DNA of 9,846 nucleotides from Candidatus Nealsoniibacteriota bacterium. Lineage in GTDB: Bacteria > Patescibacteriota > Minisyncoccia > Minisyncoccales > MHMH01. Positions within the stretch are counted from its first letter, which is position 1; the number at the start of each line of letters is the position of its first letter. The stretch lies in contig JAUYKD010000036.1 in assembly GCA_030700195.1 (NCBI GenBank), positions 1-9,846 on the forward strand, in the 5' to 3' direction. The position numbers and the translations under genes are program-made. The notes below the pieces were generated by a model. The model saw nothing but the letters and a program-made list of their open reading frames with translations, was not told where the DNA came from and searched no databases. Shown here one piece after another: positions 1 to 7,104 of the stretch.

Positions 1-881
1 GTTTCAATAATATATGGGAATACGCCCTCTGTCTTAAGATCCTGGCCCGAATGCTTTGAATGGTTGGATAAATCATAATCCCCCCGATTATGAATACCTT
101 CTATTTCGTGCCAGCCGAAAGGAAAATTATATTCAATATCAACCTGTCTTCTGGCATAATGGGCTCTTTCTGCTCCAGGAACTTCTACTGCTCTTAAGTT
201 TTTCTTATTAATACCTAAATCAAAATACCATTTCATTCTTTCTTTTTTAAAATAGTCAAAAAACTTGTCAGCTGTTTCGGGAGCGCAAAACCACTGCATT
301 TCCATTTGCTCAAATTCTCTGGTTCGGTAAATAAAATTACTGGGAGTTATTTCGTTCCTGAACGATTTGCCGATCTGCGCTATGCCAAAAGGAATCTTCA
401 GCCTCATTGAGTTCATCACATTGAGAAAATTAACATAAATCCCTTGGCACGTTTCAGCCCTTAAATAGGTTTGACTGGCTTGAGATTCCACCGGGCCAAC
501 GAAAGTTTTCATCATCAAATTAAACTTCTTCGGCTTGGTTAATTCTCCCTGGCATTCCGGACACTTATCAGCCGCTTCCTCAACCCGAAAGCGCTTATGG
601 CACTTAGCGCACTCTACCAACTCATCGGCAAACCCGGCAGTTAAATGACCCGAAGCCTGCCAGACTTTGGGAGACATTAAAATAGAAGCGTCCAACCCGA
701 CAATATTCTCCTTTTGCTTGGTCATTTCATCCCACCAGGACTTTTTGATATTATTTTTCATTTCAACGCCCAAAGGCCCGAAATCATAACATGATCCAAA
801 ACCTCCGTAAATTTCAGAAGAAGGAAAAATAAAACCCCTTCTTTTAGCTAAAGATACTATTTTTTGCATTAAGTCCTGCAT
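1..881 (-). CDS. glyS: Glycyl-tRNA synthetase, single-chain class II type (3' end beyond window)
   Basis: Charges tRNA-Gly with glycine in the cytoplasm. The first 293 residues are present; the C-terminal part, including motif 3 and the anticodon-binding domain, lies off the left edge. Seen: the N-terminal block KRRGFIFPSSEIYGGF (residues 13-28) with YDFGPLGVE after it, typical of the homodimeric (alpha2) GlyRS of archaea, eukaryotes and many bacteria rather than the alpha2beta2 GlyQ/GlyS enzyme. A zinc-ribbon-like pair of CxxC motifs is at C91/C94 and C107/C110. RAETCQGIYVNF is at 141-152, the class II motif 2 begins FRNE at 174-177, and WHEIEGIHNRGDYDL covers 257-271. Start: the ATG ending at 881 is the furthest upstream, since an in-frame TAG lies nine bases before it. 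A second ATG at 869 (residue 5) has AGGA four bases upstream and could be the true start. It is the last gene of the ileS-recO block, 62 bases after the surface-protein gene. Confidence 0.97.
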   Translation of the reverse strand, partial: MQDLMQKIVSLAKRRGFIFPSSEIYGGFGSCYDFGPLGVEMKNNIKKSWWDEMTKQKENIVGLDASILMSPKVWQASGHLTAGFADELVECAKCHKRFRVEEAADKCPECQGELTKPKKFNLMMKTFVGPVESQASQTYLRAETCQGIYVNFLNVMNSMRLKIPFGIAQIGKSFRNEITPSNFIYRTREFEQMEMQWFCAPETADKFFDYFKKERMKWYFDLGINKKNLRAVEVPGAERAHYARRQVDIEYNFPFGWHEIEGIHNRGDYDLSNHSKHSGQDLKTEGVFPYIIE

Positions 882-901
882 AATAATCTACTGAACATCG
901 A

Positions 902-948
902 AATAAATTGGAAATTTATTGAAGATTGAGATGAATCGAAGATTCATC
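902..948. repeat. Two adjacent perfect hairpins between the surface-protein gene and glyS
   Basis: Two 8-bp perfect inverted repeats with 3-base loops sit nine bases apart. The first pairs AATAAATT (902-909) with AATTTATT (913-920) around GGA. The second pairs GATGAATC (930-937) with GATTCATC (941-948) around GAA. The second stem contains the TGA stop codon of the surface-protein gene (944-946). Neither is followed by a run of T on the minus strand, so they do not look like ordinary rho-independent terminators. RNA processing, partial attenuation before glyS, or a mobile palindrome are all possible. Confidence 0.7.
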
Positions 949-2605
949 GAACAATTCCCTGTTGAAAAGAAACAGCCGTGTCATCGGGCAAGGTTGTATT
1001 TATTGAAGAAGAATGGCCCTTAACCATCAACCCCGTATATTGATCTTCGCCCGAAAGCTCAGCTTCACCAATCAATATTGGAGTTGCTCCCGCTTGAAAA
1101 ACCAAAGGAGTAAAAGAAACTTGAAAAGCAACTGAAGGAGCTTGATCTAAAACGCCTTTGCCAGCAGTTAGGTCTCCTATCTTCCAAATAACTTCCCGAG
1201 AGCCTGAATCAAACGTTAACACGGAGTTTTCAGGAAAAATATTACCGGTTAATTTAACCCCGTCCCCGAGCACGGCTCTGACCTGGGCTGACTTAATATC
1301 GTTGTAATAATTCTTTGCCTGCCAAATAATCGTGTAGGTTGTTTGCTTGCCAACTTCCGGAGGAATGGGCCCTGTGTTGCCAAAAACCTCATCCCCATAA
1401 TATCCTCTTTGAATTATGTCCAACTTTGAATTAACTTTGGTAACGAATTCTTCCTGGGCCTGCGACAAAATAATTTTATTCTTCAAAATCGGGTTCTTAT
1501 CGCTATCATTCATTGTCTGCCAATCATCTTTCAAATCAATCCAAAACTCTACTTTGCCTTCCTCTTGGGCATTTAAAAATTGAAGTTTGGAAACTCTACG
1601 CCAATCAAAAATAATAGAATTATCCCCCAGTTCAAAGTCGCCCTGCGGCGCTTTCAAAGTTCCAAAGTCAAAAAGATTTCCCTCAAGATTGACAACTAAG
1701 AACAAGCTGCTGAAAGCATCCTCCCCGATATTCTTGAAAAAGATCTCGTAGTGCAAAGTATCTCCGGCAGAAGCAACGTATTGAGGACTGTTATTTATCT
1801 GCTGGGAAATATACAAAGAAGGAGTAACGATTTGAATCCCTCTGATGGTTTCTTTTAAGACAACAAATTCATCGTCCTGCCAGGCCCCTAATTGAGCCTT
1901 AAACTGCTTTTGCTCTCCAATTGCTCCCCTAAGAATCCCGTCTATTGAAATCCTGCCTCCATCCGCCTTATTCAAAAGACCGATCTCCCACTCTGTTTTT
2001 TCAAGGGCCGTAGGCTTTGATGTTTGAAATTCAAAATCAGAAGGATATTCCACCTTTATGCCTAAGTTGGAAAGCGGATAATCGGCGTTGGAAAAATAAT
2101 TCAGTTTAAAACTGACTTCCTTGCCAGAATCAATTTTTGAAGGAAGGTCAAACTCCAAAGTTAAAGGTACTGACTTAATTTGAGTACTATGAGAGGTTTC
2201 CCAGCCATAGATCGCTTTTAAATTTTTAGGATTAGCATTCAACCAAACCTTAGCTGTTTTAATATCTCCTTCTTTCCCCAAAAGCCGTGTTTTAAAAGTA
2301 AATGTCTGTTCTTGCCCGGGATAAATATCTTCTAAGATAAGTTCTTTTTTCAGAGCTTCTCCTTCTGTAATCAAAGAACTTTTTGGGAATTCAAAAACAA
2401 GACGCGGCTCTTCAAGTTTAATGTCTCCGTTATTCTTATACCTGACCGTATATTCAATCTCCTGGGCAAGCTCGGCTTCTTGAGGAGCTAAGATTTCCAG
2501 CTTTAAGGCGTCTTTTGAATAAACGTTTTTTTGGTAATACCAAAAGCCGATAGCCCCAACAAAAACAGCTATTCCTATAACAATGAGAATTGATTTGTTT
2601 TGCAT
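944..2605 (-). CDS. Membrane-anchored surface protein with DUF11-like beta-sandwich repeats
   Basis: A 553-residue protein with no recognised enzymatic motif. Residues 5-24 form one hydrophobic segment after a short basic start (MQNK), which fits an uncleaved signal anchor with the rest outside the membrane. The remainder looks like about four immunoglobulin-like or DUF11-like modules, near residues 32-142, 147-257, 262-395 and 397-540. Each opens with a Y/F-rich strand followed by a short turn, such as EYTVRYKNNGD (51-61), FKLNYFSNADY (166-176), HYEIFFKNIGED (285-296) and YTIIWQAKNYYND (424-436). These resemble the 'YTIxxxNxG' strand of bacterial conserved-repeat domains. There are no cysteines and no LPxTG sorting signal. 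It starts 13 bases after recO ends and has its own promoter candidate, with no Shine-Dalgarno site. A structural or adhesive envelope role is inferred from architecture only. Long genes of this kind are common in Patescibacteria. Confidence 0.85.
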   Translation of the reverse strand: MQNKSILIVIGIAVFVGAIGFWYYQKNVYSKDALKLEILAPQEAELAQEIEYTVRYKNNGDIKLEEPRLVFEFPKSSLITEGEALKKELILEDIYPGQEQTFTFKTRLLGKEGDIKTAKVWLNANPKNLKAIYGWETSHSTQIKSVPLTLEFDLPSKIDSGKEVSFKLNYFSNADYPLSNLGIKVEYPSDFEFQTSKPTALEKTEWEIGLLNKADGGRISIDGILRGAIGEQKQFKAQLGAWQDDEFVVLKETIRGIQIVTPSLYISQQINNSPQYVASAGDTLHYEIFFKNIGEDAFSSLFLVVNLEGNLFDFGTLKAPQGDFELGDNSIIFDWRRVSKLQFLNAQEEGKVEFWIDLKDDWQTMNDSDKNPILKNKIILSQAQEEFVTKVNSKLDIIQRGYYGDEVFGNTGPIPPEVGKQTTYTIIWQAKNYYNDIKSAQVRAVLGDGVKLTGNIFPENSVLTFDSGSREVIWKIGDLTAGKGVLDQAPSVAFQVSFTPLVFQAGATPILIGEAELSGEDQYTGLMVKGHSSSINTTLPDDTAVSFQQGIVR

Positions 2606-2612
2606 TATTTTT

Positions 2613-2641
2613 ATTATATCAGTTTTTGTTTAAAATTTCAC
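2613..2641 (-). promoter_or_regulatory. Extended -10 promoter, probably leaderless, for the surface-protein gene
   Basis: On the minus strand, TATAAT (2618-2613) is preceded by TGA, giving a full extended -10 (TGnTATAAT). GTGAAA (2641-2636, four of six matches to TTGACA) lies 17 bases upstream. Seven bases separate the -10 box from the ATG at 2605, so a normal start point would fall on the A of the ATG. The TG of the extended -10 belongs to the TGA stop codon of recO. No Shine-Dalgarno sequence precedes the ATG, which agrees with a leaderless transcript. Confidence 0.6.
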
Positions 2642-3329
2642 TAAGGTAATTTTCAGAGACCTTCTCTAAAAACTCTTGCGTTCCTGCGTCTATCTTTAAT
2701 CTGGATAAAATTTCCCAATCTCGGTTGACAAAGAGACGAAGAACTTTGACTGCCTCCGCATTTATTTTTTCAACCTCTCGAGTTTCTTTAAAGCATTTTT
2801 TACAAACCACTCCACCCTCTGCCAACCCGAAATAAAGAATCTCCGGTCTTAATTTATCTAAACATAAAGCGCACTGATAAAGCTTTGGCTGATAGCCCAG
2901 TATCTTGAATAAGTTCCAAAGAAAATAATAATAGATAAACTTTGAATTTTGACTGTCTAGTTTTTCAAAAACTTCATTTAATAAAGCCCATACTTCCTTA
3001 TCCGGCTCCTGACCGTTAACCAATCTCTTGAGCGCTTGAGAAATTTTTCTGGCCACAACTAGTTTCTCAAAACAACCCCTAATATTAGGAAACCTCTCAA
3101 TCAAAACGCTGTCTGTTAATGTTTTATAGGCTTTTCCTTGGATAAACTCAACCTCTGATAAATAAAAAAGCTCGGCGCCTCCCCTTAGCTTTGACTTGAT
3201 TTTGCGAACAGCCCGACAAATAGTATCCAGCTTGCCGAAATCCTTCGTGTAAATCGTAAACAGCTGATTAGATTCTCCCTGGTCAGCTTTTTCTATAAAA
3301 AAACCCTGAGTCCGGTAATAAACAGACAT
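2619..3329 (-). CDS. recO: DNA repair protein RecO
   Basis: Member of the RecFOR pathway. RecO binds single-stranded DNA and SSB, anneals strands, and with RecR helps load RecA at gaps. At 236 residues it has the usual family length. The N-terminal OB-fold begins YYRTQGFFIEKADQGESN (4-21), followed by the family's 'TxxFGKL' stretch (TKDFGKL, 28-34) and basic residues (RKIKSKLRGG, 42-51) suited to DNA contact. The middle is helical. A four-cysteine zinc site is seen at C153/C156 and C176/C179. It starts 12 bases after the small unknown gene without a clear Shine-Dalgarno site, so translation may be coupled to the gene before it. In Bacillus subtilis recO lies next to glyQ-glyS; here glyS also follows, one gene further on. 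Confidence 0.95.
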   Translation of the reverse strand: MSVYYRTQGFFIEKADQGESNQLFTIYTKDFGKLDTICRAVRKIKSKLRGGAELFYLSEVEFIQGKAYKTLTDSVLIERFPNIRGCFEKLVVARKISQALKRLVNGQEPDKEVWALLNEVFEKLDSQNSKFIYYYFLWNLFKILGYQPKLYQCALCLDKLRPEILYFGLAEGGVVCKKCFKETREVEKINAEAVKVLRLFVNRDWEILSRLKIDAGTQEFLEKVSENYLSEILNKN

Positions 3330-3341
3330 TAAATAAGCTTT

Positions 3342-3695
3342 TTATTTCTTGAAACCTTCCCCCATCTTTTTAAAATAGTTGATGCGGTTTTCCAAGTCCT
3401 TTTTCACGGTCTCGTTCGGCGCATTTTGGCGTGCTTTATTCATTTTCCCCAAGGCAATATTAAAACTTTCTTTAGTAATCCCGCCGCTTCCTGTAATGCC
3501 GCCGTGCTTTTTAAAATCTTCCATAAACCCGATCCTGGCCGTTTCATCAAATTCTTTTCCGCCGCTAAAAGCACTTCTCGGCCCTTTTCTAAATTGCCCC
3601 TTCAACTGCTCAGCCGTAATCCGGTCTGTATTACTGAATAAACCCTGTGGCCCGGGAGCTGGTTTTGAAGGAGGTTTTGGCATTGGTAAAGGCAT
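3342..3695 (-). CDS. Small hypothetical protein, proline-rich N-terminus, coupled to ileS
   Basis: I do not recognise this 117-residue protein. The N-terminus (MPLPMPKPPSKPAPGP, 1-16) is rich in proline and probably disordered. The middle has basic, glycine-rich stretches (KGQFRKGPRSAFSGGKEF, 32-49, and KKHGGITGSGGITKE, 62-76). The end (78-117) looks helical and lysine-rich. There are no cysteines, no tryptophan and no membrane segment. Its ATG follows the ileS TAA after a single base, and recO begins 12 bases after it ends, so it is almost certainly co-transcribed and probably translated by re-initiation. Reading frame, tight packing and biased composition support a real gene. A role in translation or nucleic-acid binding is only a guess from its basic charge and its neighbours. 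Confidence 0.7.
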   Translation of the reverse strand: MPLPMPKPPSKPAPGPQGLFSNTDRITAEQLKGQFRKGPRSAFSGGKEFDETARIGFMEDFKKHGGITGSGGITKESFNIALGKMNKARQNAPNETVKKDLENRINYFKKMGEGFKK

Positions 3696-3696
3696 A

Positions 3697-6600
3697 TTAT
3701 TTAATCTTTTTAATTGCTAACCATAATGTATTTTGACCGACCTTTGTTTCTTTTTCAACGTCAAACACTTTTTTCAGTTTTTCCTTTAAGCAAAAATCCT
3801 GGGCGTTGGTTTCTTTGATGATAAATTCTTTATTCCTGTTTAAAAGCCTGTTTAATTCAGCTTGGCCGAAATACTGAACAAGGATCATTTGCTCGGGCCT
3901 GTATCCGCCCTGCTTTCTCATCTCCTGAATATGACGCACGACTTCTCTGACAATTCCTTCTTCTTCAAGCTCCGGAGTAATTTTAATATCAAGCTTTAAT
4001 TCTTTGCCAAAAAGAATCTTCTTGACGTTGATTTCTTCTTTAATTAATTCAAGCGCCTCTTTTTCCTCTTTCAACTCATTATCCTCCTTAATTGTAAATG
4101 AGATAAGAGGCTGGCGCACTTTTATGCCGGCTTTGGCTCTTTCAGAAAGGCCGGCGGCAACTATTTCTCTGACTTTTTCCATCTGCTTTTCCAGATTTTC
4201 ATCAATAAGGGTACTGTCTATTTTAGGCCAGTCCGCCAAGTGGCAGCTTTCTTCCTTGGTTAATTCTTTATATATTTCTTCACTTAAAAAAGGAACGAAG
4301 GGGGCCGTTAACTTAGTTAAAATAATTAAAACGTAATTGAGCGTGCTTGAAGCTTCTTCTAATTCTATTTCGCTTTTTGGCTTCTGGAATCTCCTGCGCG
4401 ACCTTCTGATATACCAAAGAGAAAGGTCGTTGATAACAAAATTCTCAATCGCCCTGGCAGCTGAAGTTATATCATAGTTATTAAGCTTCTTGGTTGACTC
4501 TTTTATCAGCTCGTTCAGACGAGAGACAATCCATCTGTCTAGTAAGTTCTTGCTTTTGAATTGTCTTGAGTTTTGTGTTTTTGAGTTTGATTTATATGTT
4601 CCAAAAAACAAATAACTGTTCCAATAAGTCATAATGAACTTTTTCAAAGACCATTCCAGTTCTTTTTCAGAAAAAAGCTTAACGTCTCCGGGCTGGTTCA
4701 TTGTATAAAAATACCACCTGACGGCATCAGCCCCGTATTTGTCAATTATCAGCCAGGGATCAACCACATTGCCTTTTGATTTGGACATTTTTTCTCCTTT
4801 TTCGTCCAAAACATGGCTGAGAGATATGACGTTTTTATAAGGACTGCTTAAGCCGACTAAAGTTGAAACTGCCAAAAGAGTATAGAACCAGCCCCTGGTC
4901 TGGTCTATGGCTTCGCAAATATAGTCAGCCGGAAACTGAATGCCTTTTTCAAAAGGATAATGGCCTTGGGCGAAAGGCATGCTACCTGAATCAAACCAAA
5001 CATCGATTAATTCAGGAATCCTTTCCATTAACCCGTGGCACTTCAAGCAATCAAACTTAACCTGGTCAATATAAGGTCGATGGAAATCAAGCTCCATTTC
5101 CTTGTTATATGGCAGGTTTTTAAAATCAACCCTGCGAAGCTCTCCCACCTTAATTGACAAGTCCTTTCTCCAGTTTAAAAACTCTTTGTTATCGGTTCCC
5201 TTCAAAGACGCTTCCAATAAAGAAAGAGGGCCCTCGTGAGAAATAATTAAGATGTTCTTATCGGAGTATTTTTTATCAACTTTTTTGATAAACTGAAACA
5301 TTCTCTTTTTTAAATCCGTCCAGCTTTCTCCGCGGGGCGCTTTTTTATAAAAGATATTATTATTTTCAACAACATACTCCCAAATCTTTTTAGGAGACTG
5401 GTTGTTAAAAATCCCTACATTGTAATCTCTCAAGCTTTGGTCGTAAATAACTTTTGCTTTCAATTCTTTAGCTATGATTTCAGCCGTCTGTTTTGTCCTT
5501 AATAAATCAGAAGAAAAAATCAGATCAATTTTCTTGTTTTTTAATTCCTTGGCCGCTTTTTCAATTTGCTTCTTGCCCTTCTTGGTTAAAGGATACTTAA
5601 TTGTTTCTGGCCAGCAAGAATTAACCTTTTTAATATTTTTAAGAGATTCGCCGTGGCGCAAAAAATAATAATTATTATGGCTGAAGTTTTGGGCAAGTAA
5701 TTCTTTTTTGCTTCCGATAACTTCTTGATGATGGCATTTCTGGCACTGCCAAATCGGCAAAGGAGTGCCCCAGTATCTTTCTCTGGAAAAAGCCCAGTCT
5801 TTAACCTCTTCCAACCATTCGCCAAATCTTCCTTCTTTCAAATGGCTGGGCACCCAGTTTATTTCCAGGCTGTTTTTGAGCAGCTTGCCTTTAACCTTTT
5901 GCATGTTTATAAACCAGCTCTCTTTGGCGTAATAAAGCAGGGCTGAAGAACACCTCCAGCAAAAAGGATAATCGTGCTCATACATCTCTTCTTTAAAAAG
6001 AAATCCTCTTTTTTTAAGCTCTGCTATAATCAACGGATCAGCCTCTTTGACAAACATCCCTGCCCAATTTTTAACTTCTTTTTTGAACTTTCCTTCTTCA
6101 TCCACGTTTAGAATAACCGGCAGTTTATTCTTTTTGCCAACATTCATATCATCCACCCCGAAAGCCGGAGCAAGATGAACGAGACCGGTGCCTTCGTTTA
6201 ACGAAACAAAGGAAGCTGGAACAATAAACCAGGCCTTTTCATCTGGCTTCTCAAATTTAAAGAGCGGCTCGTATTTTAATTTCAACAGCTTTTTACCTGA
6301 AAATTCGCTGATAATCTTGTATTGCCCGGTTAAAACGCTTAATCTTTCTTTAGCTAAAATAAATATCTCTTTATCAACTTTTGCTTTAACATAGGTAAAC
6401 TTAGGGTTAATGGCCACAGCCACGTTGGCGGGCAAAGTCCAGGGAGTGGTTGTCCAAACCAGCAGATAAGTGTTGGGCTTAATTTTAAGCTTAACGTAAA
6501 TTGACGGCTCTTTAACGTTTTTGTATCCCAAGGCCACTTCGTGAGAAGACAATGAAGTGCCACATCTCGGGCAAAAAGGAACCACTTTATAACCTTTGTA

Positions 6601-7098
6601 TAAAAGGCCTTTTTGATGAATTTGCTTAATAATCCGCCATAAACTTTCTATATAATTATTTTCATAGGTGATATAGGGGTTTTCCATATCCAGCCAATAG
6701 CCAATTCTTTCGGTCAGTTTTTCCCATTCATCTTTATACTGCCAGACCGATTCCCTGCATTTTCTATTGAACTTGGCTATGCCGTATTTCTCAATGTCTT
6801 TTTTGTTTTTAAGGCCCAGCTTTTTCTCAATTTCAAGTTCAACCGGCAAACCATGGGTATCCCAGCCGGCTTTCCTCTGAACAGAAAAACCCTGCATGGT
6901 TTTATAGCGGCAAACAATGTCTTTATAAGTTCTGGCTAAAACATGATGAATGCCCGGTCGGCCGTTGGCCGTGGGAGGGCCTTCATAAAACACAAAACTG
7001 CGGGCTTTATCCCGTTGTTTTATGCTTTTTTCAAAGGTTTTATTAGTTTTCCAGAACGCCAGGATGTTTTTTTCTATTTTCGGAAGATTAAATTCCAT
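3697..7098 (-). CDS. ileS: Isoleucyl-tRNA synthetase, type 2, with inserted histidine-phosphatase domain
   Basis: Charges tRNA-Ile with isoleucine. The 1133-residue chain shows the class I core: ATP signature NGRPGIHH (45-52, in GxHH order), WDTHGLPVE (79-87), editing-domain blocks WTTTPWTLPAN (215-225) and GTGLVHLAPAFGVDD (303-317), RYWGTPLPIW (441-450), WFDSGSMPFA (701-710), KMSKS (770-774), and C-terminal anticodon-binding and accessory regions. CxxC pairs lie at 176/179, 380/383, 452/455 and 684/687. The GIHHVLAR-RYKTMQG blocks match the type 2 (Bacteroidetes/eukaryote-like) lineage. Residues about 475-657 are not synthetase but a complete histidine phosphatase, described separately. Without them the chain is about 950 residues, compact for this lineage. 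Start: the ATG at 7098 gives a normal N-terminus (MEFNLPKIEKNILAFW) and has a promoter directly upstream but no Shine-Dalgarno site. First gene of the block. Identity is certain; the role of the insertion is unknown. Confidence 0.97.
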   Translation of the reverse strand: MEFNLPKIEKNILAFWKTNKTFEKSIKQRDKARSFVFYEGPPTANGRPGIHHVLARTYKDIVCRYKTMQGFSVQRKAGWDTHGLPVELEIEKKLGLKNKKDIEKYGIAKFNRKCRESVWQYKDEWEKLTERIGYWLDMENPYITYENNYIESLWRIIKQIHQKGLLYKGYKVVPFCPRCGTSLSSHEVALGYKNVKEPSIYVKLKIKPNTYLLVWTTTPWTLPANVAVAINPKFTYVKAKVDKEIFILAKERLSVLTGQYKIISEFSGKKLLKLKYEPLFKFEKPDEKAWFIVPASFVSLNEGTGLVHLAPAFGVDDMNVGKKNKLPVILNVDEEGKFKKEVKNWAGMFVKEADPLIIAELKKRGFLFKEEMYEHDYPFCWRCSSALLYYAKESWFINMQKVKGKLLKNSLEINWVPSHLKEGRFGEWLEEVKDWAFSRERYWGTPLPIWQCQKCHHQEVIGSKKELLAQNFSHNNYYFLRHGESLKNIKKVNSCWPETIKYPLTKKGKKQIEKAAKELKNKKIDLIFSSDLLRTKQTAEIIAKELKAKVIYDQSLRDYNVGIFNNQSPKKIWEYVVENNNIFYKKAPRGESWTDLKKRMFQFIKKVDKKYSDKNILIISHEGPLSLLEASLKGTDNKEFLNWRKDLSIKVGELRRVDFKNLPYNKEMELDFHRPYIDQVKFDCLKCHGLMERIPELIDVWFDSGSMPFAQGHYPFEKGIQFPADYICEAIDQTRGWFYTLLAVSTLVGLSSPYKNVISLSHVLDEKGEKMSKSKGNVVDPWLIIDKYGADAVRWYFYTMNQPGDVKLFSEKELEWSLKKFIMTYWNSYLFFGTYKSNSKTQNSRQFKSKNLLDRWIVSRLNELIKESTKKLNNYDITSAARAIENFVINDLSLWYIRRSRRRFQKPKSEIELEEASSTLNYVLIILTKLTAPFVPFLSEEIYKELTKEESCHLADWPKIDSTLIDENLEKQMEKVREIVAAGLSERAKAGIKVRQPLISFTIKEDNELKEEKEALELIKEEINVKKILFGKELKLDIKITPELEEEGIVREVVRHIQEMRKQGGYRPEQMILVQYFGQAELNRLLNRNKEFIIKETNAQDFCLKEKLKKVFDVEKETKVGQNTLWLAIKKIK
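4777..4791 (-). other. KMSKS motif of IleRS
   Basis: Codons 770-774 encode KMSKS in the context DEKGEKMSKSKGNVVDP. This class I synthetase loop stabilises the transition state for aminoacyl-adenylate formation. It is intact and lies downstream of the phosphatase insertion, showing that the synthetase frame resumes correctly. Confidence 0.97.
5128..5676 (-). other. Histidine-phosphatase domain inserted in IleRS
   Basis: Residues about 475-657 of IleRS form a whole branch-1 histidine phosphatase (phosphoglycerate mutase/CobC/SixA superfamily). Seen in order: FLRHGES (479-485) with the phospho-accepting histidine H482 and R481; PLTKKGKKQ (503-511); IFSSDLLRTKQTAE (527-540) with R534; LRDYNVGIF (556-564), where related enzymes have LREx-GxWE; PRGESW (588-593) with E591, the likely acid/base; and ILIISHEGPL (616-625) with the second histidine H621. 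Codons for R481, H482 and H621 were checked on the DNA. The domain lies between CxxC 452/455 and CxxC 684/687, in the loop of a zinc ribbon. All expected catalytic residues are present, so activity is plausible; the substrate cannot be read from the sequence. Confidence 0.93.
6943..6954 (-). other. Swapped class I signature GxHH in IleRS
   Basis: Codons 49-52 read GGC ATT CAT CAT, Gly-Ile-His-His, where most class I synthetases have HxGH (for example HIGH or HMGH). Alignment with the usual 'PPxANGxIHxGH' block puts glycine at the first position and histidine at the third. This natural swap is known in part of the type 2 IleRS group and has been linked to extreme resistance to mupirocin. Confidence 0.9.
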
Positions 7099-7104
7099 GC
7101 TTTA

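Noticed and set aside
3379..3720. Plus-strand frames opposite the small unknown gene, and other plus-strand frames opposite ileS and purD.
   Set aside because: They mirror minus-strand genes whose frames are fixed by family motifs or tight operon spacing, and none has a ribosome-binding site or recognisable domain.
5128..5676. Possibility that the phosphatase is a separate overlapping gene or frameshift artefact.
   Set aside because: The frame runs unbroken from residue 1 to 1133 with synthetase motifs on both sides and no internal ribosome-binding site evident, so it is an in-frame insertion.
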